Assembly: GCA_016794945.1 (NCBI GenBank)
Contig: JAEUIX010000248.1
Location: 1-13,448, forward strand
From: Phycisphaerae bacterium
GTDB lineage: Bacteria > Planctomycetota > Phycisphaerae > Phycisphaerales > UBA1924
Length of the DNA stretch: 13,448 nucleotides
Direction: 5' to 3'
The notes under the pieces are model-generated. The model made no database searches, was not told the origin of the DNA, and saw only the letters and a program-made list of their open reading frames with translations. The stretch's first letter is position 1; every line of letters starts with the position of its first letter. The translations under genes and the position numbers were made by a program. Of this stretch, positions 5,838 through 11,929 are shown in pieces.

Positions 5838-6775
5838 GCCCCTGAGATGCCGCGCCCGGCCGCGCCGTTTCCCATCGCACCCGCGCGCGGCACGCCCGGC
5901 CCGGCGTGCGTCACCCCGAGCCCCAGCATCCCCGCCAGCGCCGCCGCCCGAGCCCGCCACGAGACCCGCGGGGGGTTCTCCGCCGTGTGGCGCAGCGCGA
6001 TGACCGTCGCGTCGTCATCCAGGGCCCGGCCCGTCAGCGCCTCGACGCGCCGCACCAGGGCGCCCGCCGGGTCATCCAGTTCAGCCTCGCTCAGGCCCCG
6101 GGCGATCTCCAGCAGCCCGGCCTCCCCTACCTGCCTGCCGTCGGGGCCCGGTGCCTCGATCAGCGCATCGCTGTACAGCAGCACCCGGTCCCCGGGCTCC
6201 AGCCGCACCGCGAACTGCTCGTAGCCGATCGGGTCCAGCACCCCCAGCGGCAGGTTCGCGATGCCCACCGCCCCGGCCGAGCCCGCCGCCGACACGACCC
6301 CGGGCGTGCCGGCGCTCAGCGCCAGCCACGCGCCGTCGGACCGGCGCAGCAGCGGGTGCGGGTGCCCGGCGTTGCACACGATCAGGTGGTCCGTCGGCGC
6401 GAAGTACGTCGCCAGCACCGCCGTCGCGAACCGTCCGTCCGGCACGTCCCGGGAGAACGCCCGGTTCAGGTCCGCCGCCAGGCGCGACTGGTCCGCCGTG
6501 TTGATGTGCCGACGCATCAGGTCGCGCAGCGCCCGCGCCAGCGGCGCCGCCGATGCGCCGTGCCCGGAAATGTCGGCCAGGATCCCGCGCGTGATCAGCC
6601 CGGCGGCGCAGTTCGACAGGTAGTAGACGTCCCCGCCCTCGTCGGCCCCGCGGTGCGGCTCGCTGGCCAGGTGCACCTCGTTGCCCGGCATCGACAGACG
6701 GCCGCTGAACCGCGCGCTGCCCCCCCAAACCTCCATGCACGCGATCGGCCGGGGCGCTCCCCGCTCGACGCTCAT
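5834..6775 (-). CDS. SpoIIE/RsbU-type PP2C serine/threonine phosphatase
   Basis: The protein has 313 residues. PP2C phosphatases of this type remove phosphate from Ser/Thr of regulator proteins, typically STAS-domain anti-anti-sigma factors. The metal-binding aspartates are all visible: GGD at 47-49, ADISGHG at 67-73 (Asp68), LLYSDALIEA at 199-208 (Asp203) and DDDATVIAL at 253-261. The catalytic domain covers most of the protein. No PAS, GAF, receiver or membrane part precedes it, so the input must come from a partner. After about 265 a Pro/Ala/Gly-rich tail with a weakly hydrophobic stretch follows. The start ATG at 6775 overlaps the anti-sigma stop as ATGA. Its place after a sigma/anti-sigma pair points to a signalling role, but no matching kinase is seen in the window. 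Confidence 0.92.
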   Translation of the reverse strand: MSVERGAPRPIACMEVWGGSARFSGRLSMPGNEVHLASEPHRGADEGGDVYYLSNCAAGLITRGILADISGHGASAAPLARALRDLMRRHINTADQSRLAADLNRAFSRDVPDGRFATAVLATYFAPTDHLIVCNAGHPHPLLRRSDGAWLALSAGTPGVVSAAGSAGAVGIANLPLGVLDPIGYEQFAVRLEPGDRVLLYSDALIEAPGPDGRQVGEAGLLEIARGLSEAELDDPAGALVRRVEALTGRALDDDATVIALRHTAENPPRVSWRARAAALAGMLGLGVTHAGPGVPRAGAMGNGAAGRGISGA

Positions 6776-7062
6776 CGCGCCGAGTCCCGCGCCCGCCGGA
6801 TCGCGCGCAGCAGGTCCTCCGGCACCTCGCCCGTCGCGTCCGCCTCCGGGTCGCGCATCGCCCCCTTGCCCATCTCCACCGTCTGCCGGTACGACCGCAG
6901 GTAGTGCACGCACGACGGGCAGACGTGCAGGTGCCGCTCGAACTCACGGCGAGCGTCCGCGTCCAGTTCCCCGTCCAGGTATTCCATGATGAAATCGATC
7001 ACCTGACGACACGTCAGGTACGGCTTCGACGCCGCATCGCTGGCCGGTGGCTGCTCACGCAC
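6772..7062 (-). CDS. Soluble zinc-finger (ZAS) anti-sigma factor
   Basis: The protein has 96 residues. It carries the full zinc-binding anti-sigma signature: Cys18, 25 residues, His44, three residues, Cys48, two residues, Cys51. ZAS proteins hold their ECF sigma factor inactive until a signal releases it; members with this Cys pattern can be redox-sensitive. There is no transmembrane segment, so it should act in the cytoplasm and may sense thiol oxidation or metal rather than an outside signal. The start is GTG at 7062, overlapping the sigma gene by 8 bases, and it ends in ATGA with the phosphatase start. The partner is almost certainly the adjacent sigma factor. Confidence 0.92.
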   Translation of the reverse strand: MREQPPASDAASKPYLTCRQVIDFIMEYLDGELDADARREFERHLHVCPSCVHYLRSYRQTVEMGKGAMRDPEADATGEVPEDLLRAIRRARDSAR

Positions 7063-7696
7063 GGTTGGGCTCCCGACGAAAATACGGGTCCAGCAGCGTC
7101 CGCAGCGCCTGGCGCGCGCGGTGCAGCCGCGTCTTCACGGCGTTCTCTGTCGTGCCCAGCGCCTCGGCCGCTTCCTGGCCGCTGAGCTCCTCGATGTCCC
7201 GAAGGATCAGCACGGTCCGGTACTGCTCCGGCAGTTCGTTGATCTTCGCGCGGACCAGCGCCCGCGCCTCGCCCCCTTCGATGCCGGTCTCGCCGTCCGG
7301 TTTCCAGGCGCCCGAGGGAGTCGCCGCGTGCCCGTCCTCCGTGAACCTCGGCAGCAGGTCCTCGATCGCGCACTCCGGCCGCCGCCGGCGCGACCGAAGC
7401 TTCATCAGGCACGCGTTGATCGTGATCCGGTGCAGCCACGTCGTCAGCTGCGAACGACCATCGAACCGCTCCAGCGACTTGTACGCGCTCAGGAACGCAT
7501 CCTGCACCGCGTCGTGCGCATCCTCCTCGCACGGCATCAGCTTCCGCGCCGCGCTGAGCATCCGACCCCCCGCCAGCCTCACCAGCTCGTCGAACGCCGC
7601 CGCCTCCCCGGCCCGCAGCCGCGCCAGCAGTTCCTCCTGCGACGACCCCGCCGGCGCCCCCTCCGCCGCCGGCGCTCCGTGCACCGACCGTGTCAT
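7055..7696 (-). CDS. ECF-type RNA polymerase sigma factor
   Basis: The protein has 213 residues. Region 2 lies at about 34-103, with DAVQDAFLSAYKSLERFDG and the promoter-melting stretch TTWLHRITINACL. Region 4 at about 147-202 holds a helix-turn-helix (LSGQEAAEALGTTENAVKTRLHRARQ... type). There is no region 1.1 or 3, as expected for an extracytoplasmic-function sigma. The linker between the domains, about 105-146, is fairly long. The start ATG at 7696 overlaps the STAS gene stop as ATGA and has GGGAGG at 7704-7709, seven bases before it. The next gene is its zinc-finger anti-sigma factor. Targets are unknown; I could not find a convincing ECF promoter motif in the window. Confidence 0.95.
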   Translation of the reverse strand: MTRSVHGAPAAEGAPAGSSQEELLARLRAGEAAAFDELVRLAGGRMLSAARKLMPCEEDAHDAVQDAFLSAYKSLERFDGRSQLTTWLHRITINACLMKLRSRRRRPECAIEDLLPRFTEDGHAATPSGAWKPDGETGIEGGEARALVRAKINELPEQYRTVLILRDIEELSGQEAAEALGTTENAVKTRLHRARQALRTLLDPYFRREPNRA

Positions 7697-7944
7697 GGGT
7701 GTTCCTCCCGAAGAAGCCGCGCGATGTACAGCGACCCGCCCCGCAGCCCGACGCCCCGCCGTCGCAGGTCCAGCAGCGCCGACCGCGCCGGGCGGTCGAT
7801 CGCCATCACCCCTTCCAGGTCAATGTCCGCAGGCCCCTGCCCGACCAGCCTCACCAGTTCCGCCACCGAACCCGCGTCCAGCGTCCCCTCCACGCGGATC
7901 ACCGGCGCTCGCCCCGCCGCGTTGTCGGACGTCAGTCGGACCAT
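7693..7944 (-). CDS. STAS-like domain protein (anti-sigma antagonist fold)
   Basis: The protein has 83 residues and is a single small STAS-like domain: a first strand APVIRVEGTL at 13-22, a helix, DIDLEGVMAIDR at 40-51, a helix, then RRRGVGLRGG and a last short helix. In classical anti-anti-sigma factors the loop after the conserved Asp carries the phosphorylated Ser/Thr; here that place reads D50-R-P-A-R54 with no Ser or Thr. The protein is therefore unlikely to be controlled by the usual phosphorylation. The start ATG at 7944 is chosen because MVRLT resembles the usual start of such proteins; an in-frame TTG at 7962 is less likely. It ends in an ATGA overlap with the ECF sigma gene and is the first gene of the long minus-strand run. 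Confidence 0.8.
   Translation of the reverse strand: MVRLTSDNAAGRAPVIRVEGTLDAGSVAELVRLVGQGPADIDLEGVMAIDRPARSALLDLRRRGVGLRGGSLYIARLLREEHP
7704..7709 (-). promoter_or_regulatory. Strong ribosome binding site of the ECF sigma gene
   Basis: GGGAGG, seven bases before the ATG at 7696 and inside the end of the STAS gene. It suggests that the sigma factor is translated well in its own right, not only by coupling. Confidence 0.7.
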
Positions 7945-7957
7945 CGCCCCGCTGCAA

Positions 7958-7973
7958 GGCAACCCGCGTGCCG
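7958..7973 (-). promoter_or_regulatory. Candidate sigma-54 (-24/-12) promoter element
   Basis: The minus strand reads CGGCAC, five bases, TTGCC, that is GG and GC ten bases apart, as in sigma-54 promoters (consensus TGGCAC-N5-TTGC). The only mismatch to that core is C for the first T. It sits directly before the STAS gene and just after the gene of a sigma-54 activator. Against it, the predicted transcript would start only about 3 bases before the chosen ATG. It could also be chance in GC-rich DNA. Confidence 0.35.
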
Positions 7974-8093
7974 GAGCGCGCGACCGGTTTCCCCGCTGAT
8001 TTCACGCCCCCACGCCCCGACGCGACGCGACCCGCCGCGCCGGCGCGCCCGGCCGTCGCGCCGCCGCCACCGCCGCCACGGCCCGCCAACCCC
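7974..8093. other. Intergenic gap between the sigma-54 activator and the STAS gene
   Basis: This gap of about 120 bases holds no gene. It contains a perfect 12-base palindrome (CGCGCCGGCGCG at 8036-8047) and runs of GCC and GAC words. No T-run or clear terminator for the activator gene is visible. An enhancer-like site for the activator could lie here, but no repeated binding motif stands out. Confidence 0.4.
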
Positions 8094-10028
8094 TCAGCCC
8101 TTCATCCCCAGGCGCGCCATCCGGCTCCGCAGCGTGCTGGGCGGAACCCCAAGCGCCTTGGCCGCCCCCTTCGGGCCCGCGATCGCCCCGCCCGTCCGCC
8201 GGAGCGCCTCGGCGATGTGCCGCCGCTCCATCTCGTCCAGCGTCAGGCCCGCACCGTCCATCGACCCGCGCCCGGCGCCCGGCGCACCGCCCGCCCCGCC
8301 CCCCGCCGCTTCCGCGTCGATCCGCAGCACCGGACCCGAACACAGGATCACCGCACGCTCCAGCACGTTCCGCAGTTCCCGGATGTTCCCCGGCCAGCGG
8401 TACGCTCGCAGCCGCTCCATCGACTCGGGCTCGATCCCCTCGAACTTCTTGCCCACCGCCGCGGCCAGCGTCGTCGCGAAGAACGCCGCGAGGATCGGAA
8501 TGTCGTCCGCCCGCTCGCGCAGCGGCGGCACCCGGATGGGAAACACGCTCAGCCGGTAGAACAGGTCCGCCCGGAACCGCCCCGCCGCCACCTCCGCCGC
8601 CAGGTCTCGGTTCGTCGCCGCGATCACCCGGACGTTCACCCGGATCGTCTCCGTCCCGCCCACCCGCTCGAACTCGCTCTCCTGCAGCACCCGCAGCAGC
8701 TTCACCTGCACCTCGGGCGACACCTCTCCAACCTCGTCCAGGAAGATCGTCCCCCCGTCCGCCAGTTCGAACCGCCCGCGCCGCGCCGCCACCGCGCCCG
8801 TGAACGCCCCCTTCTCGTGGCCGAAGAACTCGCTCTCGACCAGCCCCGCCGGCAACGCCGCGCAGTTCACCTTCACGAACGGCCCCGCCCGCCGCGCGCT
8901 GCGGTCGTGCACCGCCCGCGCCACCAGTTCCTTCCCCACGCCCGTCTCACCCTCGATCAGCACCGTCGAATCCGTCGGCGCCACCCGATCCACCGACTCC
9001 AGCACCGCCGCCAGCCCCCGGCTCGACCCCACGATGTCGCCGAACTGGTTCGCCGCCCGGATCTCCTCCCGCAAGTACCGGTTCTGCGCCGCCAGCCGCG
9101 CGGCCTCTCGCTCCATCAGCACCTTCTCCGTCACGTCCAGGAACATCGTCCGCGTGAACGCCCCGCTCGGGTCCGGACGCGACCACCACTGGATCCACAC
9201 CGGCTTGCCGTTGTCCTTGCGCCGCAGCTCCAGCACCACGCCCGCGGCCGTGCGGCCCGCGTTGATCGCCGCCAGAGCATCGGCCAGCCGCCGCTGCGCC
9301 TCGGGCGTGTCCGGCACGAACGACCGCCCGTACGTCCCCTCCACTTCCTCCGGCCGAATACCCAGGATCCGCATCGCCGCCCGGTTGGCCCGTATGAAAC
9401 GAGTGTCCAGCCCCTCGTGCACGTACGCGATCGGCGCCTCGTCGAACAGGTCCCGGAATCGCTCCTCGCTCTGAGCCAGCGATCGCTCCAGGTCCGCGCG
9501 AACCATCTCCCCCGCGGCGCACGCCGCGAAGATCCGGAACAGCGCCAGGTGCCGCGCCCCGCCGGGCATCGGCTTGTCGTCCATCACGAACAGGTGCCCC
9601 AGCACCGCGCCGCCCGGCGCCCGCAGCGGAACCCCCATGTAGCTCCGCACGCCCAGGTCCGCCAGCGCCCTGTCGGCCGGGTAGCGCTCGGCCGCCCCGT
9701 CCGCCACGTGGCAGAACGCGCCCCCCACCACCGCCTCGCACGGAGATCCCGCCAGCGACCACTCCACCGTCTCCGCCGCCGCCCCGTCGCGCCAGAACGC
9801 CACCGACCGCGCTGCGCCCCTCGACGCCACGAACTCCGCGATCACCGCGTACCGAACCCCCAGCGATTCGGCCAGTGCCCGCGCGATCCGTTCGTAGATC
9901 TCCCGCCCCGGCCGCGCCGACACGCCCCGCAGCAGCGCATCCAGCACCGGGTCCCCGCACGCCTCCAGCGGAACCTCCGCCCCCGCGCCCGCCCCGGCGT
10001 TCCCCACGATGTTCGGCGTGCCGCTCAT
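8094..10028 (-). CDS. Sigma-54-dependent transcriptional activator (GAF-PAS-AAA+-Fis)
   Basis: The protein has 644 residues. Residues about 30-175 form a GAF domain (ending GVRSYMGVPLRAPGGAVLG..., typical of small-molecule or redox sensing). Residues about 190-305 are a PAS domain (FRDLFDEAPIAYVHEGLD). The AAA+ core spans about 330-560: Walker A GETGVGKE at 360-367, the sigma-54 contact loop GAFTGA at 407-412, Walker B GTIFLDE at 426-432, and the arginine-finger region with RWPGNIREL near 544-552. The C-terminal helix-turn-helix at about 603-641 (AGPKGAAKALGVPPSTL) is of the FhlA/NorR-like Fis type. There is no receiver domain, so it senses a ligand directly. The start ATG at 10028 has only a weak ribosome site; an upstream frame extension reads as low-complexity. 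It lies upstream of the long minus-strand run and divergent from the SDR operon, so either could be its target. Confidence 0.94.
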   Translation of the reverse strand: MSGTPNIVGNAGAGAGAEVPLEACGDPVLDALLRGVSARPGREIYERIARALAESLGVRYAVIAEFVASRGAARSVAFWRDGAAAETVEWSLAGSPCEAVVGGAFCHVADGAAERYPADRALADLGVRSYMGVPLRAPGGAVLGHLFVMDDKPMPGGARHLALFRIFAACAAGEMVRADLERSLAQSEERFRDLFDEAPIAYVHEGLDTRFIRANRAAMRILGIRPEEVEGTYGRSFVPDTPEAQRRLADALAAINAGRTAAGVVLELRRKDNGKPVWIQWWSRPDPSGAFTRTMFLDVTEKVLMEREAARLAAQNRYLREEIRAANQFGDIVGSSRGLAAVLESVDRVAPTDSTVLIEGETGVGKELVARAVHDRSARRAGPFVKVNCAALPAGLVESEFFGHEKGAFTGAVAARRGRFELADGGTIFLDEVGEVSPEVQVKLLRVLQESEFERVGGTETIRVNVRVIAATNRDLAAEVAAGRFRADLFYRLSVFPIRVPPLRERADDIPILAAFFATTLAAAVGKKFEGIEPESMERLRAYRWPGNIRELRNVLERAVILCSGPVLRIDAEAAGGGAGGAPGAGRGSMDGAGLTLDEMERRHIAEALRRTGGAIAGPKGAAKALGVPPSTLRSRMARLGMKG

Positions 10029-10149
10029 GTACGCGCTGCCCGATGATACCAGCCGCTCCGGACGCGCCGCCTCACGACCCCGCAACCCGCCCCACGCCGC
10101 CGGCATCCGACATCACGCCCGTTCTCCCCGCCGCCCACGGAGCCGCCGC
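10029..10149. other. Divergent intergenic region
   Basis: This gap of about 120 bases separates the sigma-54 activator (leftwards) from the SDR-aquaporin-GMC operon (rightwards), so promoters for both should lie here. I see no -24/-12 element, no clear -35/-10 pair and no good inverted repeat. It is slightly less GC-rich near 10040-10052 (GATGATACC). The GGAG at 10139-10142 is the SDR ribosome site. Confidence 0.5.
10139..10142 (+). promoter_or_regulatory. Ribosome binding site of the SDR gene
   Basis: GGAG, seven bases before the GTG at 10150. It favours this start over the ATG at 10168, which has no ribosome site. Confidence 0.55.
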
Positions 10150-11052
10150 GTGACCACCGCCGCCCCCATGTCCAGCGCCCTCATCCGCGACCTCGCCCCC
10201 GCCGACCTGCCCGACGTCGTCATGCCCGCCTGCCAGGCCCGGCCCATCCTCCGCGGCCAGACCGCCGTCGTCACCGGCGCCGCCAGCGGCATCGGCCGAT
10301 CCATCGCCGTCGCGCTCTGCGCCGCCGGCGCCAACGTCGTCGTCAATCACCTCGCCCGGCCCGACGACGCCGATCTCGTCGTCCACGAGGCCACCCACTG
10401 CGGCTGCGCCCACCGCGGCCAGGCCCTCGCCCTCGCCGCCGACGTCTCCGACGAAGCCCAGGTCATCGACATGTTCCGCCGCGCCGAAGACCGCTTCGGC
10501 GCCGTCGACATCCTCATCAACAACGCCGGCCTCCAGCAGGACGCCGGCTTCGAGCACATGTCCCTCGCCCAGTGGCGACGCGTCATCGACGTCAACCTCA
10601 CCGGCCAGTTCCTCTGCGCCCGCGAGGCCGTGCGCGCCTTCAAGCGCCGCGGCGTGCGCCCCGGCGTCTCCTGCGCCGCCGGCAAGATCGTCTGCGTCTC
10701 GAGCGTCCACGAGGTCATCCCCTGGGCGGGCCACGTCAACTACGCCGCAAGCAAGGGTGGCGTCATGATGCTCATGAAGAGCATCGCCCAGGAGGTCGCC
10801 CCCTGGCGCATCCGCGTCAACAGCATCTGCCCGGGCGCCGTCCGCACGCCCATCAACCGCCCCGCCTGGGAATCCCCCGAGGCCTACGCCGAACTGCTCA
10901 AGCTCATCCCCTACAAGCGCATCGGCGAGCCCGACGACGTCGCGCGCCTGGCGGTCTGGCTCTGCAGCGACGAGGCCGACTACATCACCGGCGCCAGCCT
11001 CTTCGTCGACGGCGGCATGACCCTCTACCCCGGCTTCGAGGCCGGCGGCTGA
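10150..11052 (+). CDS. Short-chain dehydrogenase/reductase, glucose-1-dehydrogenase-like
   Basis: The protein has 300 residues. SDR enzymes oxidise or reduce an alcohol/carbonyl group with NAD(P). All hallmarks are visible: the cofactor loop TGAASGIG at 42-49, NNAG at 124-127, catalytic Ser185, Tyr198 and Lys202 (YAASK), and the PGAVRTP segment at 228-234. The C-terminus keeps the usual GASLFVDGGM. The segment SSVHEVIPWAGHVNYAASKGG-like region resembles glucose 1-dehydrogenases. An extra N-terminal part of about 30 residues precedes the fold. The GTG start at 10150 fits GGAG at 10139-10142; ATG at 10168 is the alternative. Codons end almost always in C. It heads an operon with an aquaporin-family channel (28-base gap) and a GMC oxidoreductase, so the substrate is probably a sugar or polyol. 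The exact substrate is unknown. Confidence 0.92.
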   Translation: MTTAAPMSSALIRDLAPADLPDVVMPACQARPILRGQTAVVTGAASGIGRSIAVALCAAGANVVVNHLARPDDADLVVHEATHCGCAHRGQALALAADVSDEAQVIDMFRRAEDRFGAVDILINNAGLQQDAGFEHMSLAQWRRVIDVNLTGQFLCAREAVRAFKRRGVRPGVSCAAGKIVCVSSVHEVIPWAGHVNYAASKGGVMMLMKSIAQEVAPWRIRVNSICPGAVRTPINRPAWESPEAYAELLKLIPYKRIGEPDDVARLAVWLCSDEADYITGASLFVDGGMTLYPGFEAGG

Positions 11053-11068
11053 GCCCCTCCACCGCCGC

Positions 11069-11072
11069 GGAG
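11069..11072 (+). promoter_or_regulatory. Ribosome binding site of the aquaporin-family gene
   Basis: GGAG, eight bases before the GTG at 11081. It supports this start. Confidence 0.6.
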
Positions 11073-11080
11073 TCCCCACC

Positions 11081-11929
11081 GTGCACCCGTTCGATGCGCT
11101 CGCCCGGCGCTGGCCCGTCTACCTGGCAGAGGCCGCGCTGCTCGGCGCGTTCATGCTCGCCGCCTGCCTCGTGGTCTTCCTGGTCCAGCACCCCGGCTCG
11201 CCCCTGCCCCGCCGGCCCCGAAGCCCGCTGGCCCGGCGAGCCGTCATCGGCCTGGCCATGGGCTGCACCGCCGTCGCCCTCATCTACTCCCCCTTGGGCG
11301 CCCTCAGCGGAGCGCACTTCAACCCCGCCGTCACGCTCGCATTCGCCTCACTCGGCCGCATCAGCCCGGCCGACGCCGCGTGGTACACGCTCTTCCAGAC
11401 CGCCGGTGGTCTCGCCGGCGTCCTGCTCGCCGGCGCAGCGCTCGGCCCGCGCATCGCACACCCCGCGGTCGCCCACGCCGCCACCACGCCCGGACCCCGA
11501 GGCAGCGCCGTCGCGCTCGCCGCCGAGGCCGCCATCTCCTTCCTCCTCCTGAGCGTCGTGCTGCTGCTCGGCCGCACCGCCGCCGCCCCGTTCACTGGCC
11601 TGGTCGCCGGCGCGCTCGTCGCGATCTTCATCACCTTCGAAGCGCCCCTCTCCGGCATGAGCATGAACCCGGCGCGCTCCATCGCCTCCGCCCTGCCGGC
11701 ACGCAACACCCGCGCGCTGTGGGTCTACCTCTTCGGCCCCACCGCCGCCATGCTCCTGGCCGCCGCCGCGCACAGTGCCGCCTTCGGCCCGCTCGACGCC
11801 GCCCCCACCATGAACCCCGCCGCCGCGCACCGATGCCGCGTCGGCCGCGACGCCGCCGCGCCCCGCCACGACCACGCCCCAGCCGGCATCCAACACGCCG
11901 ACGCCCCCGCGGGCGCCAACCTCCCATGA
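11081..11929 (+). CDS. MIP-family channel (aquaporin/glycerol facilitator-like)
   Basis: The protein has 282 residues. MIP channels pass water or small neutral solutes such as glycerol through the inner membrane. Both half-helix signatures are present: SGAHFNPAVT with NPA at 81-83, and SGMSMNPARS with NPA at 196-198. The pore arginine follows the second (Arg199). About six hydrophobic helices lie between residues 14 and 232. A loop or linker after helix 1 is long and basic (PRRPRSPLARR), and a tail of about 45 residues after the last helix is rich in His, Ala and Pro. Whether it carries water or polyols cannot be read safely from the sequence. The GTG start at 11081 fits GGAG at 11069-11072. 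The stop overlaps the GMC gene's ATG as ATGA, so channel and oxidase are probably made together; that favours a polyol or other small substrate. Confidence 0.93.
   Translation: MHPFDALARRWPVYLAEAALLGAFMLAACLVVFLVQHPGSPLPRRPRSPLARRAVIGLAMGCTAVALIYSPLGALSGAHFNPAVTLAFASLGRISPADAAWYTLFQTAGGLAGVLLAGAALGPRIAHPAVAHAATTPGPRGSAVALAAEAAISFLLLSVVLLLGRTAAAPFTGLVAGALVAIFITFEAPLSGMSMNPARSIASALPARNTRALWVYLFGPTAAMLLAAAAHSAAFGPLDAAPTMNPAAAHRCRVGRDAAAPRHDHAPAGIQHADAPAGANLP

Noticed and set aside
7980..7995. GGGGAAACC on the minus strand as an ECF-type -35 box for autoregulation
   Set aside because: No CGTC-like -10 follows at 16-17 bases, and the motif alone is too short to support a promoter.
8036..8047. 12-base palindrome CGCGCCGGCGCG as an operator or terminator
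   Set aside because: It is made only of G and C in DNA of the same composition, has no T-run and no second copy, so chance is likely.
7047..10046. A very long open frame of 999 codons on the plus strand
   Set aside because: It lies opposite the sigma-54 activator, STAS, sigma and anti-sigma genes, and reads as low-complexity Arg/Pro/His text. In DNA this GC-rich, stop codons are rare in shadow frames.
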